Source of the DNA: CAZGTQ01 sp964528575
Lineage (GTDB): Bacteria; Planctomycetota; UBA1135; GCA-002686595
Direction of reading: 5' to 3'
Assembly (NCBI GenBank): GCA_964528575.1
Contig: CAZGTQ010000306.1
Span: forward strand, 1-17,195
DNA: 17,195 nt
The position numbers and the translations under genes were made by a program. The notes below the pieces were generated by a model. That model made no database searches. It saw only the letters and a list, made by a program, of their open reading frames with translations, and had not been told where the DNA came from. Position 1 is the stretch's first letter. Every line of letters starts with the position of its first letter. Shown piece after piece: positions 6,420 through 13,315 of this stretch.

Positions 6420-7751
6420 TTGGACTTCTCCAAGCAGCTCCAGAAGGCCGACGAGGCCCTCCGTCGCCGCAACTACGACTTCGCGGTCGACCTCTATCGC
6501 TCGCTCCTGGACATCAGTCCGGACCTGGGCGAGGCGCGCGCGGGGCTGCGTCAGGCGCTCCGCAAGCGCGAGGAGAAGAAGAAGGGAACGCGGCTCCTGC
6601 GCGCGGTCGGCGGGGCGGTGCCGCTGGCGCGCGCGAAGACGATGCACAAGCTGCGCAAGCACGAGGCCTGCGCCAAGGCGCTCGAGGACTACCTCAAGGG
6701 CAACCCGCTCGACGAGGAGGCCAACCTGCTGCTCGGCATCTCGCTCGAGGAGAGCGGCCACTTCAACTCGGCGCGCGCGGTCTACGAGTTCCTGGCGGAC
6801 ATCGCGCCGAACAACCCCGAGGGGCTCAAGCGCGCGGGGGCGATGATGGCCCGCACCGGCGAGCCCGCGCGGGCGCTCCAGTACTTCGAGCGCGCGCTGC
6901 AGGCCGACCCGCGCGACCAAGAGGCGCTCAAGGCGCGCAAGAACCTGGCGGCGGAGACCGCTCTCTCGCAGACCAACTTCGAGTCGGTCGGGCACAGCCG
7001 CGAGCAGATCAAGGACAAGGACCAGGCGCGCCAGCTCGAGCGCCAGCAGCGTCGCCATCTCTCGGACGACGAGCTGCGCGAGGAGCTCGAGCGGCTCGAG
7101 ACGCGGTACGCCGAGGACCCGTCGAACGTCGACGTCATGCTCGAGCTGGCGTCGATCCACGAGCGGCTCAAGGACCCGGCGGCGGCGCTCGATCTCGTCG
7201 AGCGGGCGCAGTCCTACCGCAAGGATTCGTACGACATCCTCTGCCGCGCCGGCGACCTGCGCGCGAAGGCGCTGAAGAAGCGCATCGCCCGCGCCGGGCG
7301 CGACGGCGACGAGGAGGAGGCGAACCGCCTCGAGCGCGAGCTGGTCGAGATCGAGTGCGAGGACTGGCGCGGCCGGGTCGAGATGCGGCCCGGCGACGCC
7401 GCCGCGCGGCTCCAGCTCGGCCGGCGGCTGATGCGCGCCGAGGCCTACGACGAGGCGCTCGGGGAGCTGCAGAAGGCGAACGGGGACCCGCGGCTCCAGA
7501 AGGAGGCGGTGTTCCTGCTCGCGCAGTGCTTCCACAGCAAGGGCATCCTCGATCTCGCTCGCAAGCAGTACGAGCAGGCGCTCGAAGCCACGCCCGCGGG
7601 CGACGAGCGCACGAAGGAGATCCTGTACAATCTCGGCGCGATCGCGGAGGCGGAGGGGGACACGGCTGCCGCCCGCTCCAACTACATCCGCATCTACGAG
7701 ATCGACATCGGATACCGCGACGTCGCGAACAAGATGGAGCAGCTCAAGTAG
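6420..7751 (+). CDS. TPR-repeat protein, first gene of the rpsT operon
   Basis: 443 aa with no signal peptide or membrane helix, so probably cytoplasmic. It is built from helix pairs of tetratricopeptide type: ADEALRRRNYDFAVDLYRSL near the N-terminus, then LLLGISLEESGHFNSARAVY, AGEPARALQYFERALQ-like units (GEPARALQYFERALQADP), DPAAALDLVERAQSY, AEAYDEALGELQKA and ILDLARKQYEQALEATP. A charged, coiled-coil-like middle (EQIKDKDQARQLERQQRR) divides two TPR blocks. It is likely a protein-protein scaffold; no enzyme motif is seen. The start is TTG at 6420, chosen because no ATG or GTG lies between the in-frame stop at 6372-6374 and the conserved DFSKQLQKADEAL; CTG at 6390 is less likely. There is no usable Shine-Dalgarno. 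The rpsT gene starts 2 nt after its stop. Confidence 0.88.
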   Translation: MDFSKQLQKADEALRRRNYDFAVDLYRSLLDISPDLGEARAGLRQALRKREEKKKGTRLLRAVGGAVPLARAKTMHKLRKHEACAKALEDYLKGNPLDEEANLLLGISLEESGHFNSARAVYEFLADIAPNNPEGLKRAGAMMARTGEPARALQYFERALQADPRDQEALKARKNLAAETALSQTNFESVGHSREQIKDKDQARQLERQQRRHLSDDELREELERLETRYAEDPSNVDVMLELASIHERLKDPAAALDLVERAQSYRKDSYDILCRAGDLRAKALKKRIARAGRDGDEEEANRLERELVEIECEDWRGRVEMRPGDAAARLQLGRRLMRAEAYDEALGELQKANGDPRLQKEAVFLLAQCFHSKGILDLARKQYEQALEATPAGDERTKEILYNLGAIAEAEGDTAAARSNYIRIYEIDIGYRDVANKMEQLK

Positions 7752-7753
7752 TC

Positions 7754-8011
7754 ATGCCGAACAGCAAGCAAGCGTCCAAGCGTCTGCGCCAGAACGAGAA
7801 GGCGCGCATCCACAACAAGGCACTCCGTACGAGCATGCGGTCGGCGATGAAGCGCGTCCTGCGCGCCGACGACCCGGAGTCCGCCCGCGCGGCGCTGGCG
7901 AACGCGATGAAGCGCGTCGACAAGTGCGCCAAGCGCCACGTCATCCACGCGAACGCGGCCGCGCGCTACAAGAGCCGCCTGTCGAAGTTCGTCTCGAAGA
8001 TCGCCGGCTGA
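7754..8011 (+). CDS. rpsT: 30S ribosomal protein S20
   Basis: 85 aa, typical for S20, a primary 16S rRNA-binding protein of the small subunit. The N-terminus MPNSKQASKRLRQNEKARIH corresponds to the family's usual 'MANxKSAxKRxRQxxKRRxxN' pattern, followed by NKALRTSMRSAMKRVL and the C-terminal RHVIHANAAARYKSRLSKFV, matching the conserved 'IHKNxAARxKSRLxxxI' end. It is highly basic. ATG at 7754 lies 2 nt after the TPR stop; GGAG is present but 14 nt away, so initiation may depend on coupling with the TPR gene. rpsT is often monocistronic elsewhere, so its place behind a TPR gene is unusual. Confidence 0.97.
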   Translation: MPNSKQASKRLRQNEKARIHNKALRTSMRSAMKRVLRADDPESARAALANAMKRVDKCAKRHVIHANAAARYKSRLSKFVSKIAG

Positions 8012-8019
8012 GCAGGTTC

Positions 8020-8364
8020 GTGGCGTTCGAGACGAGCGAGGACGCTGCGAGCCTCGACCACCGCACGCTCCACATCGCCACCTTGATGGGCGACCTGGTC
8101 GGCGCAGCGAAGGAGATGGTCGACGACCTCCCGAAGTGGGAGCTCGTCGACACGCAGGAGGAGCCCGAGCGCGTCGTCCTCGTCTGCTCGCGCAACGGCG
8201 GCCTGCTCGCGGGCACCGCGCGGATCACGATCACGCTCGAGGCCCCAGCGGGCGTCCCGGCGACGAGGGTGCGCGTCCGCTCGGAGACGAACGGCGCGCT
8301 GCTCGCCCGCGACAAGGCCAACGTCGCGGAGTTCGTGAAACCCTTCAACCGCCGCGTGTGCTGA
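8020..8364 (+). CDS. Hypothetical protein downstream of rpsT
   Basis: 114 aa from GTG at 8020, 8 nt after the rpsT stop; AGG lies 3 nt before the GTG, a weak ribosome site. I do not firmly recognise it. The N-terminal half is helical (HIATLMGDLVGAAKEMVDDL), then PKWELVDTQ and beta-type strands VVLVCSRNGG, ARITITLEAP and TRVRVRSETNGALLARDKAN, ending in FNRRVC. The strand series ending in VRVRSE with a final helix vaguely recalls DUF1499 or a small SRPBCC-like fold, but this is only an impression. There is no signal peptide. Position and high third-position GC support expression with rpsT. Confidence 0.65.
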   Translation: MAFETSEDAASLDHRTLHIATLMGDLVGAAKEMVDDLPKWELVDTQEEPERVVLVCSRNGGLLAGTARITITLEAPAGVPATRVRVRSETNGALLARDKANVAEFVKPFNRRVC

Positions 8365-8723
8365 GAGAAGAGCTCCTAGTCCGCGCGCTCATGGTCCATG
8401 GGCACGCGGCGGCCGCCGAGCGCCACTTGCGCGACGCGCTCGAGCTCGCGCGCGCCGACCTCGCTCTCGCCGACGGCGAGCAGGTCCTCGCGGCCGCGTC
8501 CCGCGCTCTCGACGAGAATCGCGTCTGGTGGCTCGGCAGCGAGTCGCCGCACCGCCGCCTCGCGGCCGACCCGCGGATCGCCGTGCGCTACCTCGTCCGC
8601 TCCGCCCGCGAGCTCGGCGACGGACCGATCGCGGAGCGGCTCGCGGCCGTGCTCGTCGGCGTGGTCCGCGCGGCGCACGAGCCCGAGCCGCCGCGCATCG
8701 GCGGCGGCCCGCAGCTCGCGTAG
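8358..8723 (+). CDS. Hypothetical helical protein, last gene of the rpsT operon
   Basis: 121 aa if GTG at 8358 is the start, which overlaps the previous gene by 7 nt; ATG at 8391 would give 110 aa. Neither has a good ribosome site. I do not recognise the family. It is Ala/Arg/Leu-rich and mostly helical (AAAERHLRDALELARADLAL, IAVRYLVRSARELGD, IAERLAAVLVGVV) with one distinctive motif, ENRVWWLGSESPHRRLAADP, whose paired Trp and His might form a binding site. It fills the gap between its neighbour and the convergent gene exactly, ending 8 nt before that gene's stop, which supports it being real. The opposite strand here shows no better candidate. Confidence 0.5.
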   Translation: MLREELLVRALMVHGHAAAAERHLRDALELARADLALADGEQVLAAASRALDENRVWWLGSESPHRRLAADPRIAVRYLVRSARELGDGPIAERLAAVLVGVVRAAHEPEPPRIGGGPQLA

Positions 8724-8731
8724 CGGCGCTC

Positions 8732-10279
8732 TCACCGCGCGCCGAGCACTTTCGCGTAGCGGAAGTACACCTCGATGCAGAGCGTCATGAGCGCGGTCGA
8801 ATAGACGCGCCCGCCGGCGTGGCCCCAGGGGCCGATCGGGTCCCACGAGCCCGCTTCGTCGCCGTCGGTGCGCTGCGAGCCGACGACCGCCTGCTTCATC
8901 GCGCTCTCCCACGCGCGCCAGTGCGAGCCGCCCATCTGGAACATCGCGTACGTGCCGTAGTACCAGGCGTACATGTCGCAGCCGAAGCCGTCGGGATCCC
9001 ACACGGGCGGCGTCCGCTTCAGGAGCTCCGCGTGCCGCTCGAGGAGCTCGGGGTTCGCGACGGCCTCGCCCTTCGCGTTCGCGACGAAGATGCGGCAGAG
9101 CAGGCCGACCGCCGTCATCGCCTCGCTCTTCTCGCGCGGGTAGTGCTGGTTCGCCGCCGTGCGCGAGGAGAGCGAGCCGGGCGCGTCGTAGCCGACGCGG
9201 CCGGTCGTCGGATCGGTGACCTCCTCGATCCATTGCAGCGCGCCGTCGAACGCGGCGGGATCGACCGTCAGCCCCGCGTCCTTCGCCGCCGCGAGAGCGA
9301 ACACCATCCAGCCGGTCACCGACGTGTCGTTGTCGCCGTCGGGCGGGGCCGCGTAGCGCCACGCGCCGTACGGGTTGCGCGCGAGCTGCACGTAGTTCAC
9401 TGCGTCCTGCGCCGTGCGCGCGAGCAGCGGGCTCTTGGACGCGTAGTACGCCTCGCAGAGCGCGAGCGTCGCGAGCGCGTGGTCGTACAGGAACTCCTTG
9501 CTGCTCTTGTCGCCGACGAGGCCCGTGTCCCGGTCCTGCTGGTCGCGTAGCCACTTGATGCCGCGCGCGACGACGTCCTTGTAGCGGCCGTCGGTCGTCG
9601 TGTTGCCCTCGCCGAGGAAGGCGAGCAGCGCGAGCCCGGTGACGCCGACGTCGTGCGTGCCGTAGCCGGCGCCGTCGCAGATCGTCGAGCCGATCTGCCC
9701 GCAGCTCGCCGAGAAGCCGTCGGCGTCCCACGAGCCGTCGGGCGACTGGTGGTGCGCGAGCCACGCGAGCCCGGCGCTCAGCGTCTGCTCCATCGCCTTC
9801 CCGGCGCGGCCGAGGTTCTCGCGCCCGCCGCGTCGCTCGCCGAACTTGCCGCCGGCGAGGCCGCCGATGCCGATGACGTCGTTCATCGCTTCGGCGTCGA
9901 ACGGCGCGTCGCTGTGGAAGTCGGGATCGCCCTGGGCCTCGTCGAACGGTTGATCGTCATCCGTCTCGACGCGCTCGGAGATCTCGTCCGTCAGCACCGG
10001 CTCCTCGGGCTCGATCGTGTCGATCGGCTCCTCCGGCTCCTCGACGGGCTCCTCGAACGTCTGGACCGGCGGCGGAGCGGGGCCCACGGCGACCGTCGGG
10101 GCCTGCTCGTCGCGCAGCAACTGCCACGGGATCGCCGCGATGATGAAGTAGACGAGGACGTGCGCCGCGAGCGAGATCGCGAGCCACGGCGCCGATCCCA
10201 TCCAGTCGTAGAGGACGTCGCCGAAGGTCCGCTCGTCTTCCCAGGGCGCGTAGTGCGTGACGCGTGCGTGCTCGTTCAT
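8732..10279 (-). CDS. TonB-like anchor fused to squalene-cyclase-type alpha-toroid (paralogue A)
   Basis: 515 aa. The N-terminal 30 residues include WEDERTFGDVLYDWM; a single membrane helix follows (PWLAISLAAHVLVYFIIAAI, residues 31-50) with S36 and H40 spaced S-x3-H as in TonB. An acidic Pro/Glu linker (about 60-130) and a Gly-rich hinge (NDVIGIGGLAGGKFG) lead to a helical toroid from about 160 to the end. The toroid has a QW-type repeat, LAWLAHHQSPDGSWD, and further repeats GIKWLRDQQ, LARNPYGAWRY and LQWIEEV, as in the prenyltransferase/squalene oxidase superfamily. The class II cyclase DxDD acid motif is absent, so cyclase activity is doubtful. It should sit in the inner membrane with the toroid in the periplasm; function unknown. 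ATG at 10279 has GGAG 6 nt upstream and is preferred to an ATG nine codons earlier. It is convergent with the gene ending at 8723. Confidence 0.88.
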   Translation of the reverse strand: MNEHARVTHYAPWEDERTFGDVLYDWMGSAPWLAISLAAHVLVYFIIAAIPWQLLRDEQAPTVAVGPAPPPVQTFEEPVEEPEEPIDTIEPEEPVLTDEISERVETDDDQPFDEAQGDPDFHSDAPFDAEAMNDVIGIGGLAGGKFGERRGGRENLGRAGKAMEQTLSAGLAWLAHHQSPDGSWDADGFSASCGQIGSTICDGAGYGTHDVGVTGLALLAFLGEGNTTTDGRYKDVVARGIKWLRDQQDRDTGLVGDKSSKEFLYDHALATLALCEAYYASKSPLLARTAQDAVNYVQLARNPYGAWRYAAPPDGDNDTSVTGWMVFALAAAKDAGLTVDPAAFDGALQWIEEVTDPTTGRVGYDAPGSLSSRTAANQHYPREKSEAMTAVGLLCRIFVANAKGEAVANPELLERHAELLKRTPPVWDPDGFGCDMYAWYYGTYAMFQMGGSHWRAWESAMKQAVVGSQRTDGDEAGSWDPIGPWGHAGGRVYSTALMTLCIEVYFRYAKVLGAR

Positions 10280-10368
10280 GGCGTGCTCCGGTTCTCGGGT
10301 CTGCACGCAGGAACGCGCGGCACGGCTACGCGTTCAGAGCGACGGGCGAACAGCGGAGCAGGAACGCA

Positions 10369-10403
10369 GAACGCCCCGCGGGCGCGCAGCCCGCGGGGCG
10401 TTC
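10369..10403 (-). terminator. 15-bp-stem hairpin between the two paralogues
   Basis: A perfect 15-bp stem (10369-10383 with 10389-10403) with a 5-nt loop GCGCA lies 23 nt after the stop of paralogue B. On the minus strand it is followed by TGCGTTCCTGCTCC, only a weak U tract. It most likely terminates or strongly attenuates B before A; it may equally stabilise the 3' end of the B message. Confidence 0.65.
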
Positions 10404-10426
10404 CGGGGTTCGCTTCCGGCGCTGGA

Positions 10427-11995
10427 TCAGCGCGCGCCGAGCACCTTCGCGTAGCGGAAGTAGACCTCGATGCAGAGCGTCATGATCGCCGTCGAGTACA
10501 CGCGACCACCGGCGTAGCCCCACGGACCGATATTGTCCCACGAGCCCTTCTCGTCGCCGTCGCGGCGCTGCGACTCGATGACCGCCTTCTTCATCGCGGT
10601 CTCCCACGCGCGCCAGTGGGTGCCGCCCAACTGGAACATCGCGTAGGTGCCGTAGTACCAGTAGTACATGTCGCAGCCGAGGCCGTCCGGGTCCCACTCG
10701 GGCAGCGTGCGCTTCAAGAGCTCGGCGTGCTGGTCGAGGATCTCCATCCCGGTGATGTCCTCGCCCTTCACGTTCGCGATGAAGATGCGGCAGAGCAGAC
10801 CCACCGCCGTCATCGCCTCGCCCTTCTCGCGCGGATAGTGCTCGTTGGCGACCGTGCGCGACGAGAGCGAGCCGAGCGAGTCGTAGCCGACGCGGCCGTT
10901 CGTGCGGTCGGTGACCTCCTCGATCCACTGCAGCGCGCCGTCGAACGCGGCCTCGTCGACAGTCAGCCCCGCGTCCTTCGCCGCCGCGAGCGCGAACACC
11001 ATCCAGCCCGTCAGCGACGTGTCGTTGTCGCCGATCGGCGGAACGTCGTAACGCCACGCGCCGTACGGGTTGCGCGCGCGGTGGATGTAGTTGATCGCGT
11101 CCTGCGCGGTCTTCTTGAGCAGCGGGCTCTTCGACGCGTAGTACGCCTCGCACAGCGCGAGCGTCGCGAGCGAGTGGTTGTACAGGAACTCGTGCGTGCT
11201 CTTGTCGCCCAAGAGGCCCGAGTCCGGGTCCTGCTGGTCGCGCAGCCACTTGATGCCGCGCGCGACGACGTCCTTGTACATGCCGTCGGTCGTCGTGTTG
11301 CCCTCGCCGAGGAAGGCGAGCAGCGCGAGGCCGGTGACGCCCACGTCGTGCGGGGCGTGGCCCGCGCCGTCGCAGATCGTCGAGCCGATCTTGCCGCAGT
11401 TCGACGAGAAGCCGTCGGTGTCCCAGGAACCGTCGGGCGACTGGTGGTGCTTGAGCCACTCGAGGCCGTCGCGCAGGGCCTGTTCCATGCCCTTGCCGGC
11501 CGCACGCAGGTTGCGCCGGCCGCCGCGCCGGTTGCCGAACTTGCCGCCCGCGCCGCCGCCGATGCCGATGACGTCGTTGAACGCTTCGTTGTCGAACGGG
11601 GAATCGGAGTTGAAGTCGGGATCGCCCTCCGACTCGGCGAAGTCCTGCTCGTCCTCCGTCTCGTTGTGGTCGGAGATCTCGGCGTCCTTGAGGACCGGCT
11701 CCTCGATCGGCTCGATCTCCTCGATCTCCTCTTCCGGCTCCTCCTCGGGCTCCTCGAAGGGCTCCTGCGGCGGCGGCGGGGCGACCGCATTGAACGAGGC
11801 GTCGTCCTCGGGGCCGAGCAGGTGCCACGGGATCGCGGCGATGATGAAGTAGACGAGGACGTGTGCGGCCAGCGAGATCGCCAGCCACGGCGCCGAGCTC
11901 ATCCAGTCGTACAGGACGTCGTTGAACGTCCGCTCCTCCTCCCACGAGCGCAGGATGTTGGATTCGATGTGGATGTCGGAGAATTCTTTGCTCAT
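10427..11995 (-). CDS. TonB-like anchor fused to squalene-cyclase-type alpha-toroid (paralogue B)
   Basis: 522 aa, the upstream member of the pair. Layout: cytoplasmic stretch with WEEERTFNDVLYDWM, membrane helix (residues 36-55) with S41 and H45 in the TonB-like S-x3-H spacing, a stretch APPPPQEPFEEPEEEPEEE (72-90) continuing as an acidic linker to about 135, a Gly-rich hinge, then the toroid from about 165. The QW-type repeat is LEWLKHHQSPDGSWD; C200 and C208 lie in SSNCGKIGSTICDG and, with C282, C402, C441 and C507, are kept in paralogue A. There is no DxDD motif. The longer Pro/Glu linker than in A is compatible with crossing part of the periplasm. ATG at 11995 has GGGAG 7 nt upstream; the frame open further upstream has no support. 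A TATACT box at 12157-12162 is the likely promoter element. Catalysis, ligand and partners are unknown. Confidence 0.88.
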   Translation of the reverse strand: MSKEFSDIHIESNILRSWEEERTFNDVLYDWMSSAPWLAISLAAHVLVYFIIAAIPWHLLGPEDDASFNAVAPPPPQEPFEEPEEEPEEEIEEIEPIEEPVLKDAEISDHNETEDEQDFAESEGDPDFNSDSPFDNEAFNDVIGIGGGAGGKFGNRRGGRRNLRAAGKGMEQALRDGLEWLKHHQSPDGSWDTDGFSSNCGKIGSTICDGAGHAPHDVGVTGLALLAFLGEGNTTTDGMYKDVVARGIKWLRDQQDPDSGLLGDKSTHEFLYNHSLATLALCEAYYASKSPLLKKTAQDAINYIHRARNPYGAWRYDVPPIGDNDTSLTGWMVFALAAAKDAGLTVDEAAFDGALQWIEEVTDRTNGRVGYDSLGSLSSRTVANEHYPREKGEAMTAVGLLCRIFIANVKGEDITGMEILDQHAELLKRTLPEWDPDGLGCDMYYWYYGTYAMFQLGGTHWRAWETAMKKAVIESQRRDGDEKGSWDNIGPWGYAGGRVYSTAIMTLCIEVYFRYAKVLGAR

Positions 11996-12156
11996 TGCCG
12001 GGCTCCCGAGGGAGGGGACGGGCCTGTCGGTCAGCAGAGGAAGGACCTCGCGGCGTCTCGCGCTTCGTCGAGCAGTCGAGAAGCGGTCGAGCAAGCGTCG
12101 AGGAGCGGGGCGGCGAGGCCCCGCCAGACCAACGCGGCGCCGGACGCGGGGTTCAG

Positions 12157-12162
12157 AGTATA
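12157..12162 (-). promoter_or_regulatory. Candidate -10 box upstream of the paralogue pair
   Basis: TATACT on the minus strand (12162 to 12157) matches 5 of 6 bases of TATAAT and lies in a small AT-rich island just past the stop of the PPIase gene. No convincing -35 is seen. Its use would give a leader of about 155 nt before paralogue B. The rest of 11996-12181 shows no gene and no U-tailed terminator for the upstream operon. Confidence 0.4.
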
Positions 12163-12181
12163 TCGGGGGAAATCCGCTCGC

Positions 12182-13315
12182 CTACCGGCCGCTGCGCGCC
12201 CCGACGCGGTAGGTCCAGACGAAGGCCTCGCGGCGCAAGCGGCGGTCGGAGCGCTCGAGCGTGGATGTCTGCCGGTCGCGCTCCAGGACGGTGCGGATTC
12301 GCTCCTGGAGCCCCCGGCTCGTGAACGGCTCTGGCGGCGGTCCGGGCTCGCGGGCGACGAGCCGCACGATCTGGAAGCCGGGGATGCGCTCCGGCTGCTC
12401 GGGGGAGGCCCACGGCAGCACCGGGGACAGCTCGCCGACCTCCGCGTCCCGCGCCCAGTCGAGCTCCGCCTGGAGCAGGAGCCGGTCGAGCGGCAGCGGC
12501 GGCCCGATCCCGCGGTTGGCTCGGTCCGCGTCGGTCCGCTCGCGCCCGTCGTACTCGTCGACGAGCGCGCCCAGGTCCGCCGGCTCGGCCTCGTCGAGCA
12601 CCTGCTCGCGCAGCTCGGCGGCGTACAGGCGCGCCTCGTCGAGACCGCCGGTCTGCGCCCCGAGGATGACGAGCCGCTGGAGCGTGACCCGGTCAGGCGC
12701 GCCGAACTGCTCCGGGCGCTCCTTGTAGAGGGCGTACATCTCGCCCGGGCGCACGAACCGGTCGCGGTAGACGCGCCCGCCCCCGCCGGGCGCGCGCCCG
12801 ATGTTCGAGTTGACCCAGTGGTACTGGTAGATGGCATCGGTCAGGTCGACGCGCGCCGCGGCGGGGTCGAGCCCGCTCTCCTTCAGGGCCTCGGCGTGCT
12901 CGAGCAGCCCGAGCCGGTCCGTCCGCAGGTCGTACTCCTCGTCGACGACGCGCTGGACGAGCGCGGGGTCGAGCCCCATGTCGCGGCCGGCCTGGATGCG
13001 CAGCTCCTCGACGACGAGCTGGTCGACGATCCGCTGCGTCAACTCGATCTGCTGCTCGGCGCTCATGCCGCCCGCGCCCTCGATCCGGCGGACGAGGAGC
13101 TGCTCGACGAAGCTCAGCGTGACCATCGCACCGTTGGCGATCAGCGCCGCCCCTTCGACCGTTCCGCTGATCGGCGGGCGCTCGCGGGCCGTGCTCGACG
13201 GCGGCGCGCTCGTGGGCGGCGCCGCGGGATCGACGTCGGAGGGGTCCTGGGCCGGCGGCGCCAGCGCGGCGGCGGCCACGGCCGCGGACGCGGCCAGGAA
13301 AGTGGTTGCGATCAT
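12182..13315 (-). CDS. SurA-like periplasmic parvulin-type peptidyl-prolyl isomerase
   Basis: 377 aa. A signal peptide (MIATTFLAASAAVAAAALA) is followed by a Pro/Ala-rich low-complexity stretch to about residue 50. Residues 55-200 are helical and SurA_N-like: ALIANGAMVTLSFVEQLLVR, then QRIVDQLVVEELRIQAGRD and a Tyr/Arg-rich helix. Residues 205-330 resemble a PpiC/parvulin domain: RVTLQRLVILGAQTGGLDEA, LGALVDEYD, VGELSPVLPWASPE and IPGFQIVRLVAREPGPPPEP, which follows the rotamase order of beta1, Leu-rich helix, 'GeiSpv' and 'gyhiikv'. It probably chaperones or isomerises outer-membrane proteins. ATG at 13315 overlaps the mfd stop as ATGA, so translation is coupled; the longer in-frame start at 13381 would lie inside mfd and destroy the signal peptide. 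The active-site residues of the PPIase domain look degenerate, so it may act only as a chaperone. Confidence 0.8.
   Translation of the reverse strand: MIATTFLAASAAVAAAALAPPAQDPSDVDPAAPPTSAPPSSTARERPPISGTVEGAALIANGAMVTLSFVEQLLVRRIEGAGGMSAEQQIELTQRIVDQLVVEELRIQAGRDMGLDPALVQRVVDEEYDLRTDRLGLLEHAEALKESGLDPAAARVDLTDAIYQYHWVNSNIGRAPGGGGRVYRDRFVRPGEMYALYKERPEQFGAPDRVTLQRLVILGAQTGGLDEARLYAAELREQVLDEAEPADLGALVDEYDGRERTDADRANRGIGPPLPLDRLLLQAELDWARDAEVGELSPVLPWASPEQPERIPGFQIVRLVAREPGPPPEPFTSRGLQERIRTVLERDRQTSTLERSDRRLRREAFVWTYRVGARSGR

Larger units (their letters stand above)
8732..11995 (-). repeat. Tandem gene duplication (paralogues A and B)
   Basis: The genes at 8732-10279 and 10427-11995 are the same architecture in the same orientation, and most toroid residues are identical by eye, including the final YFRYAKVLGAR. 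The membrane helix is identical over SAPWLAISLAAHVLVYFIIA. The linker and the first 20 residues diverge most. I did not compute identity. Confidence 0.9.

Noticed and set aside
5778..7535. Extension of the ribF frame upstream through def and the TPR gene
   Set aside because: The GTGA junction with def gives a natural RibF start, and the extension is antisense or out of frame to def and TPR.
8376..9764. A minus-strand frame overlapping paralogue A and the last rpsT-operon gene
   Set aside because: It is the shifted reading of paralogue A, rich in Arg and Ala, without domains.
8732..11995. Squalene-hopene cyclase pair for hopanoid synthesis
   Set aside because: The DxDD catalytic motif is missing, the proteins have a TonB-like anchor and linker instead, and no other hopanoid genes are nearby.
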